64,000 nucleotides of DNA from Pseudorasbora parva (taxonomy: Eukaryota > Chordata > Actinopteri > Cypriniformes > Gobionidae): positions 26,910,926 to 26,974,925 of the forward strand of contig NC_090185.1 of assembly GCF_024679245.1 (NCBI RefSeq), written 5' to 3'. Positions 49,307 through 61,177 of the stretch are shown piece by piece. The notes beneath the pieces are model-generated. The model worked only from the letters and a program-made list of their open reading frames with translations. It was not told the DNA's origin and searched no databases. Position 1 is the first letter of the stretch. Each line of letters starts with the position of its first letter. The position numbers were made by a program, and so were the translations under genes.

Positions 49307-49935
49307 TGTTACGGCCTGTGTCTTGCACTTGTATTGCCGTGCCGTGTTTTCTTTCTCTCCTTTCCTCTTCTCTAGCCTTTCTCTGATAGGTTTACCAATG
49401 ATTGGGTGGAGGATCATTATTGGTTATCTTGCTGAGGCGTGGATCATAAAAGGACGCCGTCCGCACTCGACGGGGAGCTCATTGTTGGTTCAGCCGCGAA
49501 CGGGTTGAGAGCTCCTGGATCCCTCCTCCGGCCGATGATCAATGTTTAATTGTGTTGTTTGATTGTTTGGGCATGTAAACAAAACTATCACCAGAGCGTA
49601 GGGGTGTCCTGCTATTTATTTTGAAACTTGTTTGGGTTCTGTTTATGTTAGGTAGTTAGGTTAGTTAAATATATTTTCTTTTGCTTCAATTAGGTTATTT
49701 AGTGTATCTTTCTTTTTAGGTTTGTTTTGTTTGTTATTTTGGCCTTTGGACACCCTGACGAGATGCTCGCCCTTTTATGTATGATCATTTAATAAATTCA
49801 TATTTACTTATAGTGCTTGTATGTTTGATTATCGACAGGAGTGATTCGGGGCTGGGATTCCAAAACCACAACCATTTTATTATTATTATGCCCGGTTAAC
49901 GTTTGTTTCCTTCCCCTAGACCGCGGGGCGTAATA
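49307..49935 (+). mobile_element. 3' LTR of the Gmr1-type element
   Basis: Starts TGTTACGG just after the RNase H end and finishes GGGGCGTAATA (imperfect CGTAACA). CATAAAAGG at about 49445 is a plausible TATA box and AATAAA at about 49790 the poly(A) signal. About 0.63 kb. Confidence 0.65.
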
Positions 49936-50251
49936 CTTCCAAAAAAAATAGTAAATGCTTTTGGACATGCTTCAATTGCTTTCATACAACTCTCTGCTGT
50001 TTTATAACATTATCATTTACTTGTAATGTCATTCAAAATGAACTATACTTGTGAATGCTGAATAGTCATTCCATATAAAACTAATAGTCCTCATTTCATT
50101 ATTATATCAGAATTATTGAAGTAGTTGCCAAATCTGTCAAACAAATTGTATACATATTTTTAAAAATTGAAAATCCTAAATTGAAAGATTTCTCTCAGTT
50201 GAATCTGAACTTTGACTAATGAGAAGGGGTGTGTGAAGCATTAGTTCTATG
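49936..50251. other. AT-rich, probably interior of the outer element
   Basis: No coding frame or repeat ends. It lies between the Gmr1 LTR and the Tc1-like left terminus. Confidence 0.4.
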
Positions 50252-50636
50252 TACAGGTCCTTCTAAAAAAATAGCATATTGTGATAAAGTTCATTATTTT
50301 CCATAATGTAATGATAAAAATTAAACTTTCATATATTTTAGATTCATTGAACACCAATTGAAATATTTCAGGTCTTTTATTGTTTTAATACTGATGATTT
50401 TGGCATACAGCTCATGAAAACCCAAAATTCCCAAACCCAAAATCTCAAAAAATTAGCATATCATGAAAAGGTTCTCAAAACGAGCTATTAACCTAATCAT
50501 CTCAATCAACTAATTAACTCTAAACACCTGCAAAAGATTCCTGAGGCTTTTAAAAACTCCCAGCCTGGTTCATTACTCAAAACCGCAATCATGGCTAAGA
50601 CTGCCGACCCGAACCTGTCCAGAAGGCCATCAGTGA

Positions 50637-50780
50637 CTGCGTTTACATTGACAACAATACTCCGATATTAATCTGATTAAGACAATACTCTGATTAAGAG
50701 GCTAACATGTAGACAGCGATTTCTAATTACCTTAATCTGATTAAAGTCATAATCTAACTACACATAAATCGGATTAAGAC

Positions 50781-50838
<58 letters not shown>

Positions 50839-52040
50839 TAAATTTTATTTATAATGCACTTTATATTAAACAAAATCTCAAAGTGCTACAGAATAAAAAA
50901 AACAATCAACAACAATAAATAAATAAGTAAATTAATAAAATAAAATAAATAAAACTGAAAAATAAAATAAAATAAAGAAGTAACAAGACATGTGGAGTAT
51001 GCCTATTTTAGTCGCATTATCGGAGACATGTACACACCTTAATCTAATAAAGATTTTGCCGCATTTTGTGACAGGACACATAACGTTACGCACAACAGGG
51101 AAGTGCAGAGGGGAGGCTTTGTGGGTTTGAGCCCCTGCCCTTTTCGAAAATTAATCAAAAGTGCCCCTTTCAACCATCATCAATAATATTGTGGCAATTT
51201 CTGCTCAACTAAAGGACTTTTTAATGTTTTCATGTCCTTTGTCACGAATTTCCCACATGAGCACTGAGCAGATTAATTCCTCCACTGGATACTAGAGGTG
51301 TTACATTCTAGCCCAAGGAAGCTACAGCATGTGATCTTAACCAACCCAATCCTGAGGTCTACGTGTACCATCATTAACTGCCATCATTCCATATGTTGTG
51401 GATCACAATCATTGCATCATCACTTCATCTCAAGAAAAGACTAAGCATTTCAAATGATAAGTTCACTTCATCCATTTGACTCATTTGAGAGACAAAGACT
51501 TTTGGGGGTTGATTCCTGGTATGCATTGAGTGTTGTGCATTGGGATATAAGCACTGGTGAAGCAAATAAATAGAGTTTAAAAAGATAATTTGGTTTGTGA
51601 AGAGGTTTATTTATCAGTACACGTCAGAATTCTGTTGAACCCCTCAGAGTAACATCTAACCAAATAAAAGAGGTGTTACAATATATAGCTACCTTTATGT
51701 TGATTTATTTATATAAAACATTATAAAAACGCATGTTTTTTTATACTTCTTAATGTAAAGTAACATTGTCCAACAGCGACACCCGCAGGTGAAGTTAGCG
51801 GGTTTCCTGAGCCCATAAAATTAACACACCTGCCAAAGTCACGCTATGATTGGATGTTGGAGAACATAGCGTGGCATGGGGGCGTAATGACGTGCCATAA
51901 TCGATCTATGTTCTATCACATGTAAAACGGGAACATGAACGGAGTACTCTAAAAGCAACTCATGTAAACACCTTAATCAGAATATTGTCTTATTTAGAAT
52001 AAGGGCAATAATTAGATTACTGCTGTCCATGTAAACGTAG
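50637..52040. mobile_element. hAT-like insertion inside the Tc1-like element
   Basis: Ends CTGCGTTTACATTGACA and (reverse complement of the right) CTACGTTTACATGGACA are inverted repeats. They are flanked by TCAGTGAC (50630-50637) and TCATTGAC (52041-52048), a 7-8-bp duplication with one difference, within the Tc1 coding region. About 1.4 kb, no transposase frame. It contains an (ATA)n tract at 50780-50834. Confidence 0.7.
50780..50834. repeat. (ATA)n microsatellite
   Basis: About 18 ATA units near the left end of the hAT-like insertion. Confidence 0.97.
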
Positions 52041-52914
52041 TCATTGACACCCTCGAACGAGAGGGTAAGACCAAAAGTCTTTGAGAAGGAAAAAGTGTGG
52101 CAAAAACGCTGCACAACGAAAAGAGGTGACCGGACCCTGAGGAAGATTGTGGAGAAGGACCGATTCCAGACCTTGGCGGACCTGCGGAAGCTGTGGACTG
52201 AGTCTGGAGTAGAAACATCCAGAGCCACCGTGCACAGGCATGTGTAGGTAACGGGCTACAGGTGCCGCATTCCCCAGGTCAAGCCACTTTGGGCTACAGA
52301 GAAGCAGCACTGGACTGTTGCTCAGTGGTCCAAAGTACTTTTTTTCGGATGAAAGCAAATTTTGCATGTCATTCGGAAATCAAGGTGCCAGAGTCTGGAG
52401 GAAGACTGGGGAGAGAGAAATGCTAAAATGCCTGAATTCCAGTGTCAAGTACCCACAGTCAGTGATGGTCTGGGGTGCCATGTCAGCTGCTGGTGTTGAT
52501 CCACTGTGTTTTATCAAGGGCAGGGTCAATGCAGCTAGCTATCAGGAGATTTTGGAGCACTTCATGCTTCCATCTGCTGAAAAGCTTTATGGAGATGAAG
52601 ATTTCGTTTTTCAGCACAACCTGGCACCTGCTCACAGTGCCAAAACCACTGGTAAATGGTTTACTGACCATGGTATTATTGTGCTCAATTGGCCTGCCAA
52701 CTCTCCTGACCTGAACTCCATAGATAATCTGTGGGATATTGTGAAGAGAAAGTTGAGAGACGCAAGACCCAACACTCTGGATGAGCTTAAGGCCGCTATC
52801 GAAGCATTCTGGGCCTCCATAACACCTCAGCGGTGCCGCAGGCTGATTGCCTCCATGCCACGCCGCATTGATGCAGTCATTTCTGCAAAAGGATTCCCGA
52901 CCAAGTATTGAGTG
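52041..52914 (+). pseudogene. Tc1-like transposase, inactive
   Basis: Rejoins the N-terminal stub at 50591-50637. 52044-52247 encodes the HTH region up to TSRATVHRHV and then a stop. About ten codons are missing before WATEKQHWTVAQWSKV, and an extra T shifts the frame before FFSDES. 52318-52911 then runs to the natural end AKGFPTKY. Catalytic DDE residues: first Asp kept (FSDES), second changed to Asn (FQHNLAPAH), third Glu changed to Asp (NSIDNLW). Dead by several independent changes. Confidence 0.9.
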
Positions 52915-53180
52915 CATAACTGAACATAATTAAGGTTGACTTTTTTTAAATTAAAAACACTTTTCTTTTATTGGTCAGATGAAATATGCTAATTTTTTGG
53001 ATTTTTGGGTTTTTTAATGAGCTGTATGCCAAAATCATCAGTATTAAAACGTTAAAAGACCTGAAATATTTCAGTTGGTATGCAATGAATCTAAAATATA
53101 TGAAAGTTTAATTTTTATCATTACATTATGGAAAATAATTAACTTTATCACATATGCTAATGTTTTGAGAAGGACCTGTA

Positions 53181-53804
53181 TGTTGTATGTTCAGTTCCAA
53201 TATGCACTGCAATATTGTTTACAGTTGTGCAAAGCTCTACCCAAAGGGATTTCATGTTTGTTGTAAATAAGGGTGTGTTTTTTCTTTTGCACAGTGCTGT
53301 GAACAAATTACAATTGCAAAGAGCAGATGCAGTAAAAATGTAAAACATACTGTACATATTGTGTCTTGTACTCAGTTACCTCAAATACATTGTGTAACTT
53401 TACTGTGTTTTTCAAATAGCTGTGCAAATAGTATATAGTGTTGTCTTGAGTATTTTCAGGTAGTGTCACCAAGATTTCACCAAGAAAATCTTGGTCACCA
53501 AGAAAAGTCACCAGACTTTTTTGCATTGGAAAACATTCACAGAGTAAACTGTTCTAATGAAAACATGGCAAAGCCACTTGAATATCTTGTTCACAAACAA
53601 TGGTGTCAGGACTTTTCATCTTGATGACACTGACACTTTCATTGACATGAATACTTGCTTTTGAGGAATGAACACTAGGTTTTGCAGTTTGTAATAATTG
53701 TTTTGAGAACTGCATTAACTGTTGTGCAAATGTAAAAAGTGATGTAAGAAATACACCAAAGCGACTGAGAAAAGCTGTAATTCAGGAAAGATCCTAATTT
53801 GTTC
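53181..53804. other. Right interior of the outer TIR element
   Basis: AT-rich with no gene or recognised repeat. It lies between the Tc1-like element and the right arm of the outer inverted repeat. Confidence 0.45.
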
Positions 53805-53959
53805 ATGATTAGATCATATCTTTAACTAATCACAAGTTCATGTTGAATTAACTATTATTAATTTATTAATTTATTAATACATGCTTATTCATGTCCTGTT
53901 ATTGTAAAGTTTTATCGTAAAATTAAAGAAGTTCACACAATTCTGACACTTGCAGGATA

Positions 53960-53965
53960 TTTATT
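53960..53965 (-). terminator. Poly(A) signal of vitellogenin copy 4
   Basis: AATAAA on the minus strand, 133 bases past the stop and only about 47 bases before the 14.5-kb insertion, so the insertion spares it. Confidence 0.75.
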
Positions 53966-54097
53966 CACATTAGATTGAATTGCGTTACATACATCACAAC
54001 ATTGGTAATGTATTCAATTATGTATGTCAAAGAAAAATAAATTCTACATAAATACAGCTCACATTATCATCTGAAAATGTAAAATGTAGTTTGTTTC

Positions 54098-55563
54098 TTA
54101 TTCTTCCTTGATATATTTCTGGATCCAGGAGAGAATGTCCTCATCGATTTGAACGGAAAGAGTTCCGTCTGGATTGATGGGAACAGCGACAGGAAGATGA
54201 ATATCCATCCTAGACAGTGTCATCTAGAGAAGCAGGAACAAAAATAATTATTTGTATTATCTTATTATATCTCTGTGTCAGTCATAATTTCATGCAAAAT
54301 TATTTCACCTCTGGAATCCTAGCAATGATATTCAAAGATCTCTGATTTGGCAAGGCCGCAGTCAGATCAATCTCTTTTTCACTGTTCGTTGCTTTTTCAA
54401 GTCTAAAGCCAGCCTGGAGTGCTGCTATAGAGATGTGCTTAGACAACCTAATTGTGAAGGGATGCACAAAGAAGAGCAGGTTAAACAAGTGACATTTTCT
54501 ACTCTATGCATTTGTCATTCAGTTTAGCTGAAAATTACTTTTTGGCGTATGTGGTGACAATAACAGGCAGCCTCTCCCATTCCAACTCTAGACGTGCAGC
54601 AGGGAATTCGCCCAGGACACCGGCTTCGGCTTTAGCAATGATTGCATACTCTTGGCATTCTTCACCCCAAGCAACCTTGGCCTGAAAAAGGACCAAAAGT
54701 GTCAAAAGGATGGTATTGATGTAAATTATTTCACTTGAGCAATTAATTTCAGTAATTGTTAGAAAATGATTATAAAAAAAAAAAAAAAAAAGATTCACAC
54801 AAGTTCCAGTCTTACAGTGACTTTGTGCTTGCTCAGCAGGGCACCGTCAGCACAGATCTTCATGTTGTCATTTTCAGCGATGGAGGAAATGATGATCTGC
54901 ACTCTTGAGGTTGGCTTGTCAAAGTAAGCAGCAAGTTGGTAGCCCAGCAGTTTCTGGTCAACTCTCACAGCACGGGCAATGACAGCAAAAACAGGTGGAA
55001 TCTCATTTCCGAGGAACTTAACCTGAAACCATAAACCAAAATAAATTAAAATGGATTTTAGTTCAAACTTTCGCCTTTGGATTTTATGTTATTATAAAAA
55101 AACATATGACACTAATTGATTCACCTTTCTCTGGATAGCCTCAAAGCTAGAGGCAGCGCTTCCACTGCTTGTTGCCTTTGAGGTGCCATGGTGTGCCAAA
55201 TACTGCAAGCAAAAATCATTATAGATATGTTTATTGAGGATCTAAAGAAATACGATTTTTAATATATATATTTTAGAATAGTTACCCGATCTTTGTGGAA
55301 CTTCCTGAAAGGCTCCATGACGGTGGCAGTCTGAAAATACATATATAGTGTATAAATACTAAGTATATGTGTAAAACTAAGAGCAAATGAATATTTATGT
55401 CATGGTGGCAGTCTGAAAATATGTATAAAATGACTAAGTGCAAATTAATATTTATGACAAATACTGGCTACCTAACCAACATGGTACAGTCAAAATATCC
55501 TCACCTTAGTCCCACGAGAGCGGGACATGGAAGAGCTTGAACTACTGCTGCTGATGATGCGAC

Positions 55564-55596
<33 letters not shown>

Positions 55597-58500
55597 TGCT
55601 TTCAGAAGAGACTGGCCTATTTTTATCTTCAGTCTCCAGGATTTCCCTCAGTTTCAACAGGAAGGCCTTTCCTTCTGTAGTCTCCTCATCAATGAGCCTG
55701 ATTTCCTTAAGGAGCCTCTCAGCAGCTCTAGGACCAACTTGGACTTCAAGCTCCAGTCTTTCAACTGCAGGACCTTCAGCTACAGCCAAAAGGACAATTA
55801 TTGATTTGTCTGAAAATATTTGAGTTTAATCAATGTATTCTTCTCTGAAATAATACCTCTTGTCAGTGCAGCACGTGCTGAGTGCTGTCCAATAATGTAG
55901 TAGAGAGGAGTATTTCTGATAAAAGCAGCATTTTGAGATTGCACCTCAATGCACCCCTTGATTTCAATGTATGGGACCGCAAGACAGAGAGTCTTCTTAA
56001 ATGGAGCAGAAGATCTCACAGGAGTCTCATCGGGTATTTCAGAGGACTGAAAAGAATAATTAGATATTATAACAAGCCTTGCTATTTTAAAACTTAAAGC
56101 AAATTAATACTCAGCATAATAACACATATCCATCATGTGTTCAACATTTACCGAATAATCATCACTCTGGGCATTTTGCAATGCCAACTCAGGTACTAAG
56201 GGAACAATCCTCTCAGCGGTGGGCTCTTCAATGTTTCTGACCACAGCAACAGTTTCAAAGCTGTAGGAACAAATAAAGGTGGGTCACATTTCACTTTCAT
56301 AAACCTTTTGAATTGTTTATTAATTTATTTAAAATGTTTGATACACTGGTCTGACTAATATTTCATTACCTCACAGCAGCAATGTGTTCAGGAAGCTCAA
56401 CAGGCAGAGCCTCCACCTTGTAGTTGCCCTTGAGAATGTCAGCTCTTGCAGCAACTTTTCCAGGGGCAATAGTACGGATATTTCCTCTTGCCATAACAGC
56501 AGCTTGGATGTAGGCAGTGTTCACTCCCATCACAGCAAACGTCTGGAGAGCAACACTGAAATAAAAATAAAAAGGTTTATTTGTATAACTTGTTGCATAC
56601 TTTAAATATCCTCATTATGAATGTAGCTGCAAAGGTGTACCTTGGTCTAACTTCAGCTTGGAGTTGAACATCAGTGTTCTTGAGCTGTTCAAGAGTCATA
56701 GTCTCAATTGCCTCTGGGAGAGGAGGTGTAATGGTGGCCTGAACTAGAATGATGAACAGAACAACATCAAACTTCGAAGTGACATCCTAATATCCAAGGA
56801 TAGGATGAACAATTTTAAGAAAAAAACATACCATTGACACTTGCAGCAGCGACAGCAGCAGTGTACAAACTGAGCTCCATGGGCAGACCAACTGCTGTTG
56901 GCAAGATACGACGCACTTCAGACGCAAGCAGGGGTTTGGCATACTGAATGGCAATTCCTTCCTGCAAAGCTTTAAGGGCAGCTTTCAACAGTTCACGTGG
57001 TTTGGGTCCAGTGGCAATCTGGGAATAGTGTTTATGTTAAACTTAATTCTAATTGTAAAAATTATTTTTGAGTAGGAGTTCAAAAATGATGGTAATGAGA
57101 GAGGAGACATAAACTACAACACAATACCGGTATTGCTTCTTCAATGCTGGTCTTGTCAATGTTGAAATAAGCCACTTCTTGTCCAAGTAATTTAACATAG
57201 GCTGAAGCCAATGGCTGATTGGTTGGCAAGTCCTTCCAGTTTGCGAGCTTGAGTTAAAACAGAGAAGTAATATAAGTTTTACCTGTCGTTTAAAGTATTA
57301 CAAGTAGAAGTAGAAAAATTACAAAGTCATACAATACACTGGACATCAAAACTTACTGCTCTCAGTGTGCGCTTGATCTTTGTGATACGGTCAACACTTT
57401 GATCTGCAGCAGGAGATTGCAGAAGAGCCTCCTGAATTCCTTCAGTTCTCACACCGATCTGTTTGAGAAAATCAACTGAGTGAAGACTGAAAAAATGTTA
57501 AACCCTTGAAATAGATTTCTTTTAAAGTATTGGCTGGCTCACCTCAAGAACATCAGCAGCAGCTCCAGCCAGGTAACCACGTGCTTTAGCTACAACAGCT
57601 CTGGGCAGAATGGTGGCGGCATCATTGATCATGTAGGCACTACCAGCAGCTCCAATCATAAGAGGAGCTGGACAGGGGTAAGAATACAATTAATGCAATC
57701 TTTTATATCAGCAGATTTTTGAGCACATTTTTAGAAACAGCCAAGACACCATTTTTTTAACCTGCTTATAAAAATGGCAAGACTCACTATGATAGATGTC
57801 GAGCTGAAGAGCTCTGCTGAAACGGAAGCTAAGCCTGTCCAGCTTGCGGCTCATAAGCTTGATGGCGACACTAGCAGCACCCGCACTGAAATGGACAACC
57901 AGGTTTATCTCTGGCTTGTCCTCAAATTATGTGATAAAGATATAATGAAAAATATATATGAAAACATATTTGTTTTTCTTACACAGATGCCATATCAGGT
58001 GCAGTGATTCTGGTCAAGGACTTGATGTGGGAATAGGCAAAGCTTGCAACATGCATGTTAGTCTCAGTCTTCAAAGCACCAGCAAGACTGGAGACGAGAG
58101 CCACTGAAGGCTTGGATTCAAACAGCACAATACAAGCAACCATACGCACTTCAGGGTGAAGAGCCCTGTCCAATACAAGCTGCAGGGCCACTGGCTGAAC
58201 CTAAGGCAACAAGATTAGTATATTATTAGAAGAAAATATGCATGATCGTCTTTTACAGTACCTTCCTACAATGTCTGACACCTACCAGTTTGGGCTCTTT
58301 CTTGGCAATGTTCCTCAGGGCCAATATGGCATCAACCTGGACTCTAAGAGGCAGAGAAGTAGCTGAAGTTCTCAGTCCTGGCAGGAGTTTCATGATGGGT
58401 TTGAGACTAGCAGGGTGACCAGCATTGCCCAGAACTTTCAGAACCAAAGTGATTTCAGGAATGTCATTCTTGGAAATGGCTTCTGCAGCAATGTCATGGA

Positions 58501-61177
58501 TGGGCTGAGGAGTTTGAGGCATGTAAAGTTATATATTAAAGATTAAGTCCCTGACTGAAGTTTTTGAAGGGCTCAAGGTGCTTACCCTGAGGAGCTCAGC
58601 AGGGCAATTGGGAACCTCAACACAGTGTTTGGCAATCATGGAACCATATCCAAGCATGATGACTTCACGCAGAGCTGGGATTGTGGCAATTTTCTCATGC
58701 ATAGCCAAACTCTGTTCAGCAAAATATAGATATTTTACTTAATACATATTCAATTATTAATTTAATTCAGGTAAGATGTATAGAACAGTACTTTGAGTAT
58801 AGTAAGATCTACCCACAGCTGTCATCTGGATGGTGTCCAAATCAGCAGTGGCCATTTGCAGAGCAACCACAAGAGCCTCAATGAACTCAGGAATGGTAAG
58901 TTCACCAGCCAGGAACTTCTCCTTGATGAATTTTACAATGGCTGATGTGCCAACAGCAGGAAGAGCATCCAGAAGCCAGCGCCTAACAAATTAATTGGTT
59001 AACGTATATTCATAATTCACAAGTTCGCACACATATAATTTATGGAGAGTGAGTTTAAATGCATATTTGGTGTGCTGTCCAGGGGGAGGGCTTCGAGCTC
59101 TGAGTTTGGCCCAAACCCAAAATACCCTCCTTCCCCCTGTATGTAAGTGGTTAGAACTAAAAGAGAAGACATGGAGAATGGGTGGTGGAGGGATGTTGGT
59201 AAACTGTCAATGATACAGAGGTAAAACTACTGCATATATATAGCTCTTATTGTTGATTAGCTGAGTGGTCTCCACCTGTGTCAATTATCTGAACAAGTTT
59301 CTCCTGAAACATGTTAATAAAACATTGATAAAAAGTTTCCCTTTAGCTATAGTCTGATTAGCTTATTGCTCACAAATTGTACCTGTGAACTGGTTTGTCT
59401 TTGAACTGAGTCCAGATAGCCTCAATATTCTCAGCGGTGGCAACACGCAGGAGCTGTACGAGCTCAACAAACTTAAGTGGAGCATCATCATGGACCATGG
59501 CCACATTGTTTGCAACCAAATGCTGTAGGACCTCGATAATCTAGAAAGAGTAAGGGCAACACTCAGATGACGTCTTCATAGATCAAAGGCTTTGACTTGG
59601 AAACTGTTAAAATGTGAAGTAATGAATTATGCCTGGGCTGGTGCATCGCTGATCTTTAAGAGTTGAATGGGGGTTTGAAGAATCTCAGTTGCAAACTCAT
59701 ACTGCAGGGATCCACGGGCCAAGTAATCAGCTTTGATAGGAACAATGGGTGTCTTCTCAATTTCCACAAAAGCCAAGGTTTGTCTGAAAGTAATAGTAAT
59801 ATTAGTAATATTATTAGTTCAAATTTTACGAGAAATACCAGAGAGGATCAATCATACTTTGCTTCCATCTGGGCAGCCCCATGGATCTCATTGAAGGGTG
59901 AAAACTGATGTACTTCTTCAACTGTTGCTTCAGCGATCAATACACCGGCATCAGCTGGTTTCATGATGTAGTTGTAAGATGCAGTTTCAATCAGACTCTT
60001 TTCCCTCTATAGAAATAAAGGTATATGACCATTTGACTATTGGCATTGTCATTATATTGAAAATATCAAAAAAAATCTCAGTCTTCTTCATTACCTCTGT
60101 GCATTCAGCACACTTCTCAGTGTATGCCAAGCCGATGTCCTTTATGATTCTCTCATGGCAGTGGCTCAGATCCTTAGATTTGGTGACAATAATGTGATTT
60201 TCCTTTGGATCCTCGCTGATGACATAGTGGGTCCTGCAAACTCCCTGAACTCCAGCCTTGAAGGACAAATAAAAACATTTGTTTGCAGAACTCAAAATAG
60301 ACAATAATAATGAAAAAAACATACTAGGATCCATTTATTACCTCTTGCAGTTCATAAATGTTCTGGGTCTTCTTGAGGTTGAGTTGAAGGATGTTGAGGA
60401 TTCCTCTGTGCAGGTTCAGTACAGTAGGGGAGACTCCTGCAGGGGCGAATACCTTTCCAACCACACCATTAGCATACTCAAACTTGATGGGAATCTGAAG
60501 CTGAGCAGCCAGAGCTGAGGTGAGCTTAGTGGCAGGAACAAATGGATCCTTGGGCCAAATGCCAGCATACTCGTGGAGTAGAGGATCCACAAGCTGTAAG
60601 GGAAAATTTGAACTTTAAATGGAGAAGTTGTTGTTTTCAACAGCCTGTGCTTGCTTAGACATGTTTTTTTTCTCACAGTTTTGAACACCTACAATGTTTA
60701 CAGTCCTTAATGGTCATTACCTTCATCAGAAAGGTGTTTTCTGTCACGGCACTGAGGTGAACCTTGCTGCTGACTTTTATACCTGCTCTAGCTAGACCTT
60801 CTTGAGGAAGACCACCCAACAGCAGAGCCTCATACTTGTACACATAGGTCTTATCACGGGCAAACTCGGGAACTGAAAATGGTAGAGTATTTCTTTAGTT
60901 GAGTTCAAGCAAATAGGAAATATTGGTAATTTACCACTTAAAAAATGATCAAATTATGATCTATCTACTTACCAAGGTTGATCTGTTGACAAGCTGAAAG
61001 AAACAAACGAGACAATAAACATTTAAAATAATTTCAATTAAAACATTTAGTTTAAAGAGGTTCTACATTTTCTTTCTTAAAGAGACATCTTTTAACAAAG
61101 AGAAACAGGAACTTCTTAAGTTCAAAATAAAACTTACCCACTAGGGCTACAGTCAAGGCAAGCACAGCAGCTCTCAT
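54098..61177 (-). CDS. vtg: Vitellogenin type I, copy 4 (complete, one GC donor)
   Basis: Yolk precursor. Exons 1-28: 61138-61177, 60973-60993, 60721-60872, 60342-60593, 60095-60256, 59858-60006, 59633-59783, 59383-59540, 58817-58982, 58586-58711, 58286-58504, 57983-58200, 57788-57885, 57543-57667, 57357-57458, 57128-57247, 56832-57018, 56641-56743, 56370-56555, 56152-56260, 55857-56046, 55505-55779, 55286-55330, 55125-55202, 54816-55022, 54539-54681, 54309-54447, 54098-54223. Total 4047 bases, 1348 residues plus TAA. It is the most divergent copy: mature start ACQQINL instead of ASQQINL, exon 4 [18 protein letters not shown], exon 6 beginning REKSLIE. Intron 7 has a GC donor (CAG|GCATAA). 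Intron 8 is about 400 bases because of an insertion. Frame is open throughout. If the GC donor fails, exon 7 would be mis-spliced, so activity is likely but not certain. Confidence 0.93.
59017..59333. repeat. Insertion in intron 8 of copy 4
   Basis: Introns of copies 1-3 at this place are about 90 bases. Here about 0.32 kb of extra sequence (GGGGGAGGGCTTCGAGCTCTG..., GATTAGCTGAGTGGTCTCC...) is inserted between conserved halves. It is probably a transposon, unclassified, with no target duplication seen. Confidence 0.6.

Larger units (their letters stand above)
50252..53180 (+). mobile_element. Tc1-like transposon with ~210-bp inverted repeats
   Basis: Starts TACAGGTCCTTCT and ends GAGAAGGACCTGTA at a TA site. 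The long terminal inverted repeats reach about 50462 on the left and start about 52955 on the right. The transposase start (ATGGCTAAGACTGCC) is at 50591. The coding region is split by a 1.4-kb insertion (50637-52040). Confidence 0.85.
39404..53913. mobile_element. 14.5-kb composite bounded by ~105-bp inverted repeats
   Basis: Left arm 39404-39506 and right arm 53805-53913 are inverted repeats (shared ACTTTACAATAACAGGACAT, then TAGTTAATTCAACAT and GATTAGTTAA blocks). The flanks carry ATTGTAAAA (39395-39403) and ATCGTAAAA (53914-53922), a 9-bp duplication with one mismatch. Copies 2 and 3 preserve the uninterrupted site (TTACTGTAAAATG and TTATTGTAAAATG). The outermost right bases have decayed (GGTAACACTTT reduced to AAAACTTT). 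The original transposon interior is probably 39507-39737, 49936-50251 and 53181-53804. The rest is later insertions. The 8-9-bp duplication suggests hAT or a related superfamily, not proven. Confidence 0.75.
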
